Positions 11,796 to 23,905 of a DNA stretch of 64,000 nt are shown here, in pieces. The notes under the pieces were generated by a model. The model was not told the DNA's origin and did not search any database. It was given only the letters and a program-made list of their open reading frames with translations. Position numbers and translations under genes: made by a program. This stretch comes from Harmothoe impar. Lineage: Eukaryota; Annelida; Polychaeta; Phyllodocida; Polynoidae. The stretch is taken from positions 8,556,001 to 8,620,000 of the forward strand of contig OX381721.1 in NCBI GenBank assembly GCA_947462335.1, written 5' to 3'. How positions within the stretch are numbered: the first letter of the stretch is position 1; each line of letters opens with the position of its first letter.

Positions 11796-14162
11796 CTAAT
11801 TATCAGATTCAGAACCGGTGTCAGTGAGATCCTTACCAAGCTTAGCGCGGCATATATTATAGTTATCCTCTGCTAGTGTGTAGTAAGGGTCCACCTTCAT
11901 GGCTGTTTCATAAGCCTTTAAGGATGAATGTAGATCTCCTGCAGCTTTGAAGCAATGCCCCAGCAAAGCCCAGGTTACTGCTGGAGCACTCTCATTATTC
12001 TCACTCTGACAGAGACGCGCGAGCGCCTTATTGCTCTCTTTAACCTGCTTGCGGAGTGAGAGTAAGGCCAGGCCCTTTGAGATGAGATACTGGGTGAGAA
12101 TCACAGTCGGTAGCTCCAATTCACCTGCTTCGCGAACTTCCGCTCCGAGATCCTCATCCAGGATTTCTGCCTCCGCCTCAACAAAACTTGTCACCTGAGA
12201 CCACAGCTTCCTATCATCATCCGCTTCATCTGAGGAGGCACCATCCTCATTTCCAGCAGCGGCGTCGACTAACATTGAAACGGACTTTTCGGTTTGACCA
12301 AGTTTCATCAGGAACATAGCATAGTGGATTGCCACCTGGAGTGATTTACCCTCATTATAGGCCACCTCAAAGCAGCCTCGGGCTTTCTCGATTAGATGAC
12401 TCTGGATGGTTTCATCAGGAATATGGCTAGACTTGACATGGTAGAGGCAGGCCAAATTGGTGAGACATGTGCGGAAGTCAAAGTCCTCACCGATGTCCTC
12501 CATGCGATGTAGTGCACAGATGATCTCGTAATACTCGATGGCTTTGTCAATTATCCCAGTATGGAGGTATAGCCAGGCTGTGAGCTGGAGCACTGAGAGG
12601 GAGCGAGGATCAGGACGGCAAATCTGTAACATCAACTCACAGCCTTCTTCAAATAACACTAACGCTCGCTCCTTTTGGTCGCGGGCTAAGAAAACATGGC
12701 CAACGGTGAAGGCCACTTGGACAATGCACTCTAATGGGTGGGCATCCTCAGGGTAGGTCTCCAAGTAGGTCAGCACTGGTTTGAAGACATCATCATAGGT
12801 AGCGCCATCAGCAAGCTTCAATTCACTATAGCAGCTGTTCAGAGTGGAAACAGGATTTCTTCTAATATCTCCGACTATAAGAGCGAGTCGCGCAATCTGC
12901 CCAGCAGAGAGATGCTCCAAGAGGTTTCGCTCAGGGATGAAGTAATCAGGAAGATTGCCAGCACAGACAAAGTGCAGGAGTCGGTCTAGAAGAAGTAGCA
13001 GACATTCGGCAAGGTTGTCCTCCCTCCATATAGCAGAGGTCGACTGCTCACAGGTCCACAGTAGAGCATGCTTGATATGATGAGGAGTCAGTAGATCCCG
13101 CTTGGACAAATACTGGTTGAATAGAGTTAACAGTATAGCATAGGACTTCTTCTGTGCTGCTATCAGTGAGCACACCAGAGATCTCTCTGCTGCTGAGAAT
13201 GACATATCCCAGATGACATCACCACTGTCATCTTTACTAGGGGACGTGGGTCTTGCTCCAGTTGTTGCCACTAAATGGCAGCCTTGACTCATGGCAGCAT
13301 TGACATCGGCTGTTTCTGGCCACTCGTGTCGTCGGCGTCTTGAGCGCCAATTGGCGGCCGCAGCAGGCCAAGATGGTGAAGCAAACCCGAAGGTAACAGA
13401 AGCAGCTTGGAATGTGCTCTGAGAGTCTGTACCTACTGATGTGTCTTCTTCTGACCAGGCTGTCCGACCCTTGGATGGGCCCGCTGAGTCATTAACCGCC
13501 ATTGCTGCCATGGAGGCTGCCATTTGGTGATCTATACCACTGACTTCACCGATTACACTCTGCGCCTTCTCAGACAAGAGTCGCTTTGACAGGAAATTCT
13601 CATCTCCATTGGGTACAGCGAATTTGGATAGCTCCTTGGACTGGCTGCGTAGCTTGATTCTCACCCTTCCAGGGTACTCACTGGGTATGTGGCATGCCAA
13701 TGACAACTGCCCTTCTTCGCGACTGCGCTTTAATTCCAAACCCTCCGGAGGCCCATTAGTGCTTCCGCCACCACCAGCGACGACTTCCGGTGTCTCACCC
13801 TCCTTCTTCTCCTTCACTGGGGCATCATCAATCATCCACTTCCTGAACACATGCAAACAACTCAAATCTGCCTCTGGAGGTATCACACTCCCTGGTCTGT
13901 CTGGGTCATCTGCCATTGCAGGAGGTGGAAACACCCCTTCATAGGCACTTCCAGTACAGAGGACCATCAGGTCAGGATTGCCCCTGAAGTCGCTCTCGGT
14001 GACTGTTTCGGAGGCGCGAATGGCATCCATGGCCGCTTCGGCAGCCGGGTGGTGCACAAAGAGGGCATGACGCAGCAGGAAGGAGAGATGGGTCATGGAC
14101 GTGTCAGACACCCAGTCATGCTCCAACATGGTGAGGAGGTGGTCCCCTGGGTCAGTCGCCAT
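11796..14162 (-). CDS. Mab-21 / cGAS-like receptor (cGLR) family protein with C-terminal TPR repeats, single exon
   Basis: Encodes 788 residues without an intron. The start is the ATG at 14162, in an A-rich context followed by GCG; the frame opens further upstream only from a non-ATG codon. Residues 69-76 (C-T-G-S-A-Y-E-G) form the nucleotidyltransferase GS motif, and E97-A-D99 fits the cGAS/Mab-21 ExD metal pair. Residues 259-281 (S-P-S-W-P, later H-E-W-P) and 294-296 (G-C-H) match the conserved Mab-21 core. Residues 317-415 (W-D-M-S-F-S, H-I-K-H-A-L-L-W-T-C-E, D-Y-F-I-P) are the Mab-21 helical half. TPR-like helices follow from about 440 to 775. Known family members bind nucleic acid in the cytosol and make cyclic dinucleotides that signal through STING; many relatives are inactive or uncharacterised. 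The position usually holding the third metal Asp appears to be S255, so activity is doubtful. The family call is by eye from motifs. Lack of introns may reflect retroposition or the usual state of this family. Confidence 0.85.
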   Translation of the reverse strand: MATDPGDHLLTMLEHDWVSDTSMTHLSFLLRHALFVHHPAAEAAMDAIRASETVTESDFRGNPDLMVLCTGSAYEGVFPPPAMADDPDRPGSVIPPEADLSCLHVFRKWMIDDAPVKEKKEGETPEVVAGGGGSTNGPPEGLELKRSREEGQLSLACHIPSEYPGRVRIKLRSQSKELSKFAVPNGDENFLSKRLLSEKAQSVIGEVSGIDHQMAASMAAMAVNDSAGPSKGRTAWSEEDTSVGTDSQSTFQAASVTFGFASPSWPAAAANWRSRRRRHEWPETADVNAAMSQGCHLVATTGARPTSPSKDDSGDVIWDMSFSAAERSLVCSLIAAQKKSYAILLTLFNQYLSKRDLLTPHHIKHALLWTCEQSTSAIWREDNLAECLLLLLDRLLHFVCAGNLPDYFIPERNLLEHLSAGQIARLALIVGDIRRNPVSTLNSCYSELKLADGATYDDVFKPVLTYLETYPEDAHPLECIVQVAFTVGHVFLARDQKERALVLFEEGCELMLQICRPDPRSLSVLQLTAWLYLHTGIIDKAIEYYEIICALHRMEDIGEDFDFRTCLTNLACLYHVKSSHIPDETIQSHLIEKARGCFEVAYNEGKSLQVAIHYAMFLMKLGQTEKSVSMLVDAAAGNEDGASSDEADDDRKLWSQVTSFVEAEAEILDEDLGAEVREAGELELPTVILTQYLISKGLALLSLRKQVKESNKALARLCQSENNESAPAVTWALLGHCFKAAGDLHSSLKAYETAMKVDPYYTLAEDNYNICRAKLGKDLTDTGSESDN

Positions 14163-14704
14163 TTTGTCTGTAATGTAAAGGAGGAATGTAACATTTAAAT
14201 TTGTAATCAATTTTTTTGATAGGTTTGCTCGTCATTGCCTCTTATATTTAGTCGAAGAATGCAATTTCAGGGTACAATACAAGTATGTAACTTGGAATAC
14301 ATGTACATGATTGTGAGGATAATCCATTAACCTAGAGAACAACATTTTAAGATTACTTTCTTGACATATAAAGAATTCACAATAGTTAACCGTACACCCA
14401 TCTTTAATCAGGGGAATAGTAGGGGCATTCGTATAAGGAAAAATCATAGACCCGCAAGAGAGGAATAGATAGCTGCAAATTCTTTTGTTTAACTAGTTAC
14501 TACAAGTAACAAGCGAATTATGTTTGAGAAATATTGTCAAGAATGATGTAATAGAACAGTGTCCACTGTTCAATCATGCTTATTTAGGCGTCCATTGACT
14601 GACGTGACTTTCAACGCAAAAACGCTATTGACAGTTCGAACTATCAATAGTGGAAATATTTCTGTTATTGACAATTCACACTATCAGCAGTGGAAATTTA
14701 TAAG
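14163..14704 (-). promoter_or_regulatory. upstream region of the cGLR-TPR gene
   Basis: This 540-bp stretch lies between the Mab-21/TPR start codon and a MITE at 14705. It should contain the promoter and 5' UTR. No TATA box or CpG island is obvious. It holds a near-perfect 26-bp palindrome at 14625-14650 centred on GTTCGAAC, discussed as a finding. Confidence 0.3.
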
Positions 14705-15265
14705 TACCGTAAATTCCCGCGTACTACCCGCATCTCGCGTATAACCCGCACCCCGACTTTGGGAGAATGCTCCTGGGTAAAAACCCTCGTATTACCCGCA
14801 CCTAGACTTTTGGAAAATTTGTAAATATTACCCACACCCCAGCCCCTTCTGTGAGCAGCCACATGCACTCTATAGTACTATACATGAGGTAGGGTGGGCA
14901 AGGTGTGACCGCCGCAAAGCTAATTGCCTTAGGTAGGGGTCGGTGGGGGGGGGGGAGAGAAAGCTGTGACCCGTAAAGCTCCTACATGTACCAAGAGCTG
15001 AGCCCCCCCCCGCCCCCCTAACCCAAGTTAGTTAGCTTTGTGGCGGTCACACCTTTCACCCCCCCCCCCCCCATCCGGCCCTATCCACCCCCCTCCCCAT
15101 CGAGCTACCTTGGGAAAGGGAGGAGTCATTTCAGAGCAATTTCTGAAATCTCAAAAAACAAAAACCCTCGTATTACCCGCACCTAGACTTTGGGATAATC
15201 CTATAACCCGCATTGGCGATTTGGTTCGCGTACTACCCGCGGGTAGTACGCGGGAATTTACGGTA
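14705..15265. mobile_element. MITE, TACCGTAAA-terminus family (561 bp)
   Basis: Exact 27-bp TIRs at 14705-14731 and 15239-15265, starting TACCGTAAATTCCCGCGTAC. Interior direct repeats of CTCGTATTACCCGCACCTAG occur at both sides. The right end forms a local palindrome around CCCGCGGG. No ORF. Confidence 0.85.
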
Positions 15266-18200
15266 GTTATTTCTAATTGAATGTATACCTTTCTCTGCCT
15301 GCTTAAAATGTATAAATCACTGGGTTACATAAATTCCTAGTAACGGCATGCTGTCCATCTAGAGCAGCAATAGGGGAATACTTTACATTTCAGATTTAAC
15401 ACTAATCCGACCACGTAATTGAGATTAAATTTGTATACAGACCACAAATTACACACAAGCAGTCTTAAGATTTAAGCACATAGTATTTCCATATTCTGCT
15501 GCACCAGAATTCCCCAAGAGAGCACTCTTAAGTATAATTTATCTGGGTTTACAGGGTGGGATTATCGTTTACATTGGCTATTAAGCCTATGTCGGGGTCC
15601 TAAGCTGAAGGTTAAACAGTCTGGGCCTGATGTACAACGGGTGTATGCTATTTCTTACATAAGTCTACATACCATAAACCTGTGTGGTCACTGTATATCG
15701 ATGTTTGCATGGCCGGGTCTGTGTTTGCACATTTACATGTACTTACTACATGGGGACACCCTCAGGAGCACTGTCTTACTATAGCGAAGTCTCGGATTTC
15801 TCCGTATGGGCAGCCATGTTAGTTCTGAGCTCGCAATCTATCGTGAGACTTAGGCAGTGACCAGACATTCACACACCATAGCTTCCGGGGAACAGGCTAC
15901 AATACGAGAGCAGAACCAAGGTCTCACGAGATTGCTGGTGTCAGTGTACACAGAGTGGCTGCGGGAACAAGTCCGATCCCGGTAGGGGCCTATAATGTTG
16001 TAGGTTAGCCACGTTTGATACTTGGATCACATAGAAATCTACAGGCCATTGTTATTGGGTGTTATTACAGGGGTCATGCAGTTTTATCAAAATTCGACTA
16101 TTTCAACTAGACTAGAGCAATCTACACTCAACTACGATCTGCACACAAGGTTCATGGTCGGATCCAGGGGGCAGGGTTCTAGGGGTCCGGATCCGCCTTT
16201 AGAAAAATAAATTGCGAGTTTCTTGGTAGCGCGACCCTTTTCGGTACTTTGGTGTTTGATGGACCCCCCACCGCCTTTTAAATGTATGGGTCCGCTCCTG
16301 CGGTTACAGCATGCAAGTTTATGTTCTATGAAGATGTCTATGGATATAATATTATGAGGTGTTAATCCAAATTTGTTTGACTCAATGATGTTGCTGACAA
16401 CCCATTTGATATAATTATATATCATACAGGTAGACTTAAGTCAGATGTAAATTCATGCCAAAAGTGTCTCGGATATGTTTCCCTTCATACCTGTCACTTC
16501 TGATTCAGCATTAGTCACTCCGGTCGATAACCATTTCCAAAGTCAAGAATAGTTCTCGGGGTCAAATAAACCAGCAAATTACTTGTTGAATCTGACAAGG
16601 AAGGACATGCCGTGCTATTGGTGCCAGGGATGTGTGTCCGGTACATTATGCATTAACCTAATGGAGCTGCATAATGTCACTTTAATTATGTAGGTCTGGG
16701 CAGAGGTCCAGCCGTCTCACACGTTCATAACCATTCTCATACCTTATCCCAGTGGCATTTGCCAAATGTGAACACGGATTGCATTGAGTAAGTGGAACAG
16801 AAATTGAATTGCAGAGGGATAAAACAATGTGATATTCCAGGGCCCATAGACTGAATCACCCTTTGTGTAAATACCCAGAAATTCACGTGGTATTTTTCCC
16901 ATGTTAGGTGTGTATTTCATCTCTTCGGTCATGCACATTTTTTTCTGTTCGGTGTTACCAATAGAATGGCAACACTTGTAGACACATCTCATACATTACC
17001 TGCCTACAATAGGGACCATTAGAGTTATCAGAGGGCTACATTTTATATCCGCTACACTACCTGTACCGTGGGGGTGATGCCAGATAGGTGATAGCTTATT
17101 CATGAGTGTTGCCAGGTGCAACCAGATGACAGAGCGGCCATGAAGCCCCCCCCCCCCCCCCGCCCTCCAGCCCCAACCCCTCCTCACACACATCCTTAAA
17201 CACACTGGTACTTCCCTGTCTGATCGATCAGGTTAGGTTTAGGTAACTTTAAAAGGGGTATTGTCAGTTATATACCTGCATTCTAGTTATATCTGATCAC
17301 ATTGTTTATAATAAACGAGTGATATTTTGCTGTTTTAATCTGATAAAGTGTAACAAAGCTTTATTTATTTACCCTTTTCCCATTCTTTTCGGGATGTGGA
17401 TGTATGTTCATTGCCATTACAAGGTAATCAATACTGATTTAGCACGGGTGAGGGGGTAGCTCAGCAATGGTAGAAAATACCCCTTCCGAATTAAAATGTG
17501 ACATATCCATTTTGCTGGTGGTAATGTTAGTGATCGGTGATAGTCCCTCTTTAAGCAGTGGTAGGTAAGAAAAGGGTTGGCGAGCAGAGACATTGAGGGG
17601 TACACTGATCTTACTAATCGGTGATCGGACATGATGGGTGCATACAGTGGCTTCGCTATCTCATCCCCAAACCACAGACCACCTCCTTACTATTCTCCTT
17701 CCCAATAAGTATACTCTGTCAATTTGTTGTTAAAATACCTGATCCAATTTCCAATCAACCTATATCAATGCAACAATTACGTCCATTCATTCCTATAAGT
17801 TTACCCACAGCCAAGCCAATTGTCACCCAATTGCCATGCCTAATTTACCAAATACTATAATTTCTCTACCCCTTGTTAAGTATGGATGCACAGCTCCAGG
17901 TGTCTTAACACAGCTCCCAAATTACACAATCCCATGATAAGCATCTTTCTTTTAATGTCCAAATGGTTAGGTGCTGCCTGAGAGGGAATATCGATGGGAT
18001 TTTGCAGTACATGTACCAATACATTGGGTTGGCTCGGAGCCGAAGTAGACTGATCTATGACCTAGTACCAACAGGAAACAACCAGAGCTCTGAGTCAAAG
18101 AGGCATACACTGTATCTTAGATACACAGGCCAGAGACATTGATTTGAGGGGGTTGTCGACAGCTTTGAATGAAGGTCAAATATATTGTAGGGGGGTTCAG

Positions 18201-20156
18201 CTTATAATCATACCAAAATTAATGGGGAAACCGATATAGCTCTGTGTTTTATAGTACCTGTCAACTGCGAGCAATTGTTATCGTCGATTGTAGCAGTCAT
18301 GTCTGTATTATTCATAACTATTTCGATTTCTAGATTTCTCATAATTATGCCGTTACGTAAACCGAATGTATATAAGCCGTGCTGCTAAGCTGCTTATAGA
18401 TAATGATGTGTTTAATCACAGATTTACTTGTCCATACATGTAAGCCTATATTACTTTTTACACCTATGTTGGTGGACATTGTAATGTGCAGTGCTATACA
18501 ATAATGCTATGGACAAACTGTAAAGTCATAGGTTGATGAAAAAGCACATTCCCAGCAAGGTTCTCTGTATAGAAGGTTTGGCCCATGTACCTCCGAGTCC
18601 CTGGTTTACTGTGTAGGCTACACTTATACCTAGTCTGGTCGATATCCTATAATATTCACATGGCCATATTGCTCATAATTGTAATCGGTTTATTGGTACA
18701 TCCAATCTGCATTGTTATAAAATACTTTCTTGGAGTGTAAATTCGTGCAAAACTAAGCACAGCCTATGTATACATGGCTGTAAGGATTGAGCTGAACCCT
18801 CTAAATCACCCTAAAGACCCTGTTAATACGTTAATTAGGTAACCACTGTTAGTTGTACACACATGTACATACCAATATACAGTGGGCTGGGACACACTAT
18901 TAGCATTGCTGCCTGCTGATCAAACAAGTCACACAGTATAGTCTAGAGCTGTACAGAGCTGACCAAGGCTGTACTATAGTTGTATGTATGAGATCTGTGT
19001 GACTTAGCTGCACTCACATTCAGCTATAAAACCTGACCCATATACCTACATCTGATCAAGTCATAAATTGGATTCTGTAACATGGGAGCTTATCAGATTG
19101 GTGCTGTCTATACATGCATGGTAACACCAGTGTTAATCCTACCACATGTAATAACAATGTAAGCCTATACCTGACTCCCTGTATACATGGGACTCAGGTG
19201 TGTCTGATCAAAGCACGACCTTGTACACTGTCCCTATGATCCTGGATTGGTTGGCTATGCTATCAGGCATGAACACTCAAGGTTGTGTTGTTGCTGTCCT
19301 TGATAATGCTGAGACCCCCCCCCCCCCTCTCCCTAACCACCACAGCCCCTGGATCTAATGTGCTCTAAGTACAAGTACATGAACATCGAGCTCTTACTTT
19401 ATTTTTCTTTCTTCATGAGTTGCTTTTCTATCTGACTCAGTTGTATATCCATACAGGTAGATTCTGACAGCTACCAACATGCACGCATGTGGTCCTATAC
19501 ACCCTGGAGAAAATCGTAACCAAGGTAAAGTCAGGGCAGTCCTGAGGGTCTCGTGCTCTTGAACACTGAACCACCAACTGACTGCCCAGCACACAGTACC
19601 TGTCAGTCATAGACTCTCTCCCCTCCCCTCCCTCTCTGACTCAGGTGTAACACTGTAGACACATGTGGTATCTACCAGGTGTTTAGCTGATTACAGGTGC
19701 ATCCTGACACTCACCTGTCTATGGTCCTGCACCCTGGAGGTAAAGGTAATCAGTGCAAGGTTCCCTCCTCCTGCTGTCTCTCGGTGATCTGACCACCACA
19801 CCGGCCACCAAACACCTGGGTGGTAAGCAGGCCTTGCAGGTGAGAGGGGTGGGTGGTAAGCAGGTAGGTAGGTAGGTTGGTATGTAGGTAGGTAGATGAG
19901 TGTGCTCCAGATGAATGGCTGGAGTAGGCTCCAGGTGTTAAAGGTACTCCAGTAGGTGGTACTGGAATCTACCGCACCGTGGCAGCACGTGTGTGAGTAG
20001 TAGATGAGAGAGGAGTGTGTGGCAATCTCCGCGGTAGAGCTGAATTCACTGGGAGGGGAGTGAGCAGGGATCAGCTTGGGAGAGTGGTACACTGGTAACC
20101 GCGGCCTACTAGTGCTCAGTAATGGCTAAGGCAACTGCAACACCTGAAACACAAAG
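15266..20156. other. no confident gene
   Basis: 4.9 kb without a supportable exon. A possible foldback lies at about 15795-15945 (ATCGTGAGACTTAGG against GGTCTCACGAGAT). C-runs lie at 17148-17161 and 19317-19327. Two similar segments at 19480-19600 and 19710-19830 look like an old duplication. Confidence 0.5.
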
Positions 20157-20362
20157 TACTGTAAAACCCCATTTTTAAGACGACCCCCCAGTTTGGGAAG
20201 AAAATCCCTCTTCTACAAAAAAACGTTCAACATGGTTTTCACTATAATCCAATTTATACAGACCCCACCTTTAAGACGACCCCCCAATCTTGAGAAAAAA
20301 TCCGTCTTTTAGGAAATATAATTACCAAATAAGATCCGTCTTAAAGCCGGGGTTTTACGGTA
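20157..20362. mobile_element. MITE, TACNGTAAA-terminus family (206 bp)
   Basis: TIRs TACTGTAAAACCCC and GGGGTTTTACGGTA, extending imperfectly through TTTAAGACG. Interior copies of TTTAAGACGACCCCCC recur. No ORF. Confidence 0.75.
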
Positions 20363-21540
20363 TTATGTTTATGTTACCGCTCATGGCCAGGCAGATTAAA
20401 AACAGTATCCTGCAAAAACACTCAAACAGTGGGTTAGGGACACAGATGTGAATTAATGGTCAGCTGGCCGAATGCAAAAGCACTGTTGGCTCAGGCTCAT
20501 GAGAATACCACAGAATAGCTATATCCAGATGTCACAAAGTGGATTATCTTTTTTACCTCGAATATTTTATTAGAATTATTTAAGTTATGATACATATTCA
20601 TTTCTTGGAACAAAGTTTGTAATCTTCCCTTTTCAGGGATGTAATTTTAGAACTTTTTTTCATTTTTTTCAGTTTTTCCACGTTTTACAGAAAAATCCAT
20701 TATAATTCAAAGAAATTAAAAAGCTGTTATTTTATTTTTTGTATAAATATCTAAAAATATACAACATGATAATGCATAATTGAAAATGGTCCAGAACGAT
20801 TGGAAATTTTTTTCTGCTATAAATAGACACAATTTGCATGTAAATATTCAAATTTTTTCACCTATTTTCAATAGTTTAAAGTCGATGTCACAAAACGACC
20901 ATGTTAAGCTGTCTGTTACGTGTCCGTTTCGCGTCAGTTACGCCATATGGCGCTATATGGTGCCATATTTAGCTCAGAAGATTTTAACATATGGCAGCTC
21001 ATAATGTCGTTAATATTTATCTCATAATGATTTTAAGAGTACCCCCCCTAAATCGATGTCAAGGATTCCAATGAGGCTATCCATTTTTCTCTATCTTGAA
21101 TGGTTGCTTAGCAACCAGCCCTTTTATATGAAAAATGTCCGATTTTGTTGAAGCCATGAAAAATCATGATTTTACATGGTATTTTCATGGCTACGATGCA
21201 GTGAGAAATAATCATAGCTATATCACAAAATTTTATGTGCATGTTCCCAAAGACCTACATTTTCTATTGCAATTGAGAAAAAATCTGAATAAAAATATTA
21301 AATTTTTATTTACATTTTTTTCACTTTTAATTGTTGCAAAGTCATGAGTTTGACCCTGTTGACAGTTGACACACTGTTGGAGCCAAAATCGTCAAAATCG
21401 GTCATGGAGTAAAACTTAGCAAAATCGGTTTTGGAGTCAAAATCGGTTTTGTAATCAACATCAGGTATGGGATCAAAATTACATTTGAATTGAAAAGGGT
21501 CCCCGTAAGGAACTGTCAATAAAAGAGAATGTTCCTACTA
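20363..21540. other. no gene seen
   Basis: AT-rich intergenic DNA. A short imperfect repeat (AAATCGGT with TGGAGT) at 21380-21455 is the only structure noticed. Confidence 0.5.
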
Positions 21541-21744
21541 TACTGTTAATGTAGATATTTTCGTGTGTATAAATATTCGTGATTTTGCTAAAAAAATGCA
21601 TTTTCGCGTGTATTTAAATTCACGATTTTTGGAAGATTGTAGTAGTATGTCTATACTGTATTAATTTTCGCTCTGTGCATATTTTTCGTGATTTTTTTAA
21701 ATCGCGAAAATATGTACATCGTGAAAATATCTACATTTACAGTA
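21541..21744. mobile_element. MITE, TACNGTAAA-terminus family (204 bp)
   Basis: 25-bp TIRs at 21541-21565 and 21720-21744 with two mismatches, reading TACTGT(T/A)AATGTAGATAT. The interior is AT-rich with repeated TTTTCGTG/TCGTGATTT motifs. Confidence 0.8.
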
Positions 21745-21886
21745 TTGACAGTTTGGTAAAGAACACTTAATAACAATCATTTTTTGAACTGTCAATAATG
21801 TGGTTTTATTCTATTATTGACAGTTCGAACTGTCGATAGTCATAGCATAAATAGTCATAGTATAGAGAAGGCAATGGCTACCGTGC

Positions 21887-22117
21887 ACCAAGGGGACCCG
21901 TGTAGACAAATGGGAGTGTTGTGCCAGTGGTAGTGAGTGCCAAGGGGACCAGTGTAGACATATTATGGGAGTGTTGTACCAGTGGTAGTGAGTGCCAAGG
22001 GAACCAGTGTAGCCAAATGGGAGTGTTGTGCCAATGGTAGTGAGTGCCAATGGGACCAGTGTAGACAAATGGGAGTGTTGTACCAGTGGTAGTGAGTGCC
22101 AATGGGACCAGTGTAGA
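21887..22117. repeat. 52-54-bp minisatellite, about 4.4 copies
   Basis: The unit begins GTGTAGACAAATGGGAGTGT and ends in CCAATGGGACCA or a variant. Copies start near 21900, 21953, 22007, 22059 and 22111. Copies are over 90% alike by eye. Confidence 0.9.
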
Positions 22118-22371
22118 GTGGTGGAGCTGCGTGCCTAGACAGGGTGCCCTCCCGCTGTGTGTATTGACGTACATTATGTGCAGCCCACTCACTCACACAA
22201 CGCCTCTTCTATTTTTTTTTGAGAGGGGGGGGGGGGAGGGACCAGAAATATTGGACAGTCAGTGAAGGGGCCAAACACTTTTGGATCTCATTTGAACGTG
22301 ACTGGGGTAGGGGGGGGGGACATAATTTGACCTCTCTTTAGCAAAGAAGCCGATGTGTTATCATAAAACTT

Positions 22372-23250
22372 AACAGAGAAAGTTATCAGAGTCATAATAA
22401 CTCCCTAGTCAGGGTTAAACTAGGCTTAACTCTCTTACAGGCGCATTTGACTCTACTAATTATTTTAAGGTGTCAGTCAGTAGCAGAGTCAAACTTACAT
22501 TGACTCTTCTCGAGAGTCAAACTCTCATACATGTGTTTATTTTGTGATTACCACTAGGTGGTGCCACCTGAGAAATAGCTGAGTGTTGGCACTAGATGGC
22601 AGCAGTATATATTGTGGAGATGTAGGATACACTTTTCATAAGCAATTAAGTCAAATGTGTCAATTAGTTGATTAATGTATAAGAAGGGAGATATTTCAAT
22701 GTATTTTCATAATAATATTATATAGAGATTTCCCTTTGAATGTATAAATAAAGATAGAAAATGAAATATTTAACTGGAGGCACCTTTCCTACGGTTTTAT
22801 ACTAACTAGAAACATTGAACAAGGTATCAGGTAAACATTGGATACCAAAGATGACAGACTTAAAATGGCCACTTGCACAAGTCTTATCTTGTCTGACTCT
22901 AACTTGATGAATGTTGTTTTATACCTTTCATTATTCATAACTTGAGAGGTTCCCTGGGTATTCCAACACAGTCCTTACTTCTACTCTTCCAGAGGAGAGA
23001 GTCAATAGTAGTTTAACTCTCCACTCTTAATGAGTTGACCCTACTTTGACTCTGATTTAAAGGGTGTCAAACAGGTTTTGGCTCCTTGCACAGCAGAGTT
23101 GAGTATGCTTTAACTCCATTCCAGAAGAAATTCAAATACAGTTTAACTCTCTTGCCTTGTAAAGAGAGTCAAAATGAGAGTCATTATGGTGATATAGTTT
23201 CGACTCTGCTAAAAGAGTTTTAAAGTTGACTCTGATAATTTTCTCCGTGT
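22372..23250. mobile_element. element with ACAGAGAAAGTTATCAGAGTCA-like termini
   Basis: About 880 bp. The left end (22373 on) and right end (23227-23250) are inverted copies containing AGTTATCAGAGTCA, with a few mismatches. The interior carries many GACTCT/AGAGTC words in both orientations. No coding potential. Confidence 0.5.
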
Positions 23251-23309
23251 TCTTTTTCACTTGTATTTTGTATCACTTCCCTTGTCTGTATAAATACATC
23301 CTTATATAT

Positions 23310-23463
23310 ACGGGACTAGCACATTAGGCTATGGGGTGCAGTGCATCATGGGAAAACTTCTTATCAGCACATTTGTTCTAGGTGTGAGGAGAGGGGATTA
23401 GCCTGATAAGGAGATGGGGTTTAGCCCCCGACTACCTGAGGTACCAGGATGTGCTAGTCCCGT
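23310..23463. mobile_element. MITE with ACGGGACTAGCACAT termini (154 bp)
   Basis: Exact 15-bp TIRs at 23310-23324 and 23449-23463. A related copy lies at 41057-41268. No ORF. Confidence 0.75.
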
Positions 23464-23495
23464 TATTGAAGTTACCAGTCTACAACAGTTCTATG

Positions 23496-23905
23496 GATCA
23501 ACAAGGGAAAAGGGACCTCCGTGTGGGTTTTTTAGTACCAACTTTGGCCACCAGGGGGCTCCATATAGCCAAAAAGGGACCTAAATACATGTTTATACTA
23601 CGTTCTTATGTAGAATATGATAGGCCACATTACAAGATTCCATCTTTGGTGAAAACATTCCATAACATTTGGAATGGAAAATAACGTGTTTGGGCCTAAA
23701 TTGGAGTTTTTTTGTACTTGTTGGTTGCCATGGAAACATGATTTTCATTTTAACTCGAAAATTAAAAAAAAAAGATTAATAGGAGGCCCCACAACGATTT
23801 CTATGCTGAAAAATAATGTAAATACAATTTTTAGATCAAAATCTGTGACCAAATGTTTGAAAAGGTTTGGATATTTGGTAATTAGCATAATAATTATTAT
23901 GCTAA
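23496..23905. mobile_element. relative of the 6.0-6.9 kb inverted-repeat element
   Basis: Shares GGACCTCCGTGTGGGTTTTT, CAACTTTGGCCACCAGGG and TTGGTTGCCATGGAAACATG with the left half of the element at 6021. The right half was not found here. Confidence 0.5.

Noticed and set aside
19480..19830. Two similar minus-strand segments with a CUB-like look (C-G-G, G-T-L)
   Set aside because: Frames contain stops or shift between the copies and no splice pair gives a domain of proper length; at most decayed duplicated DNA.
21814..22196. Several overlapping minus-strand frames rich in L-V-P-L-A-L-T-T
   Set aside because: Three frames are open at once through the 52-bp minisatellite, which marks repeat DNA and not coding sequence.
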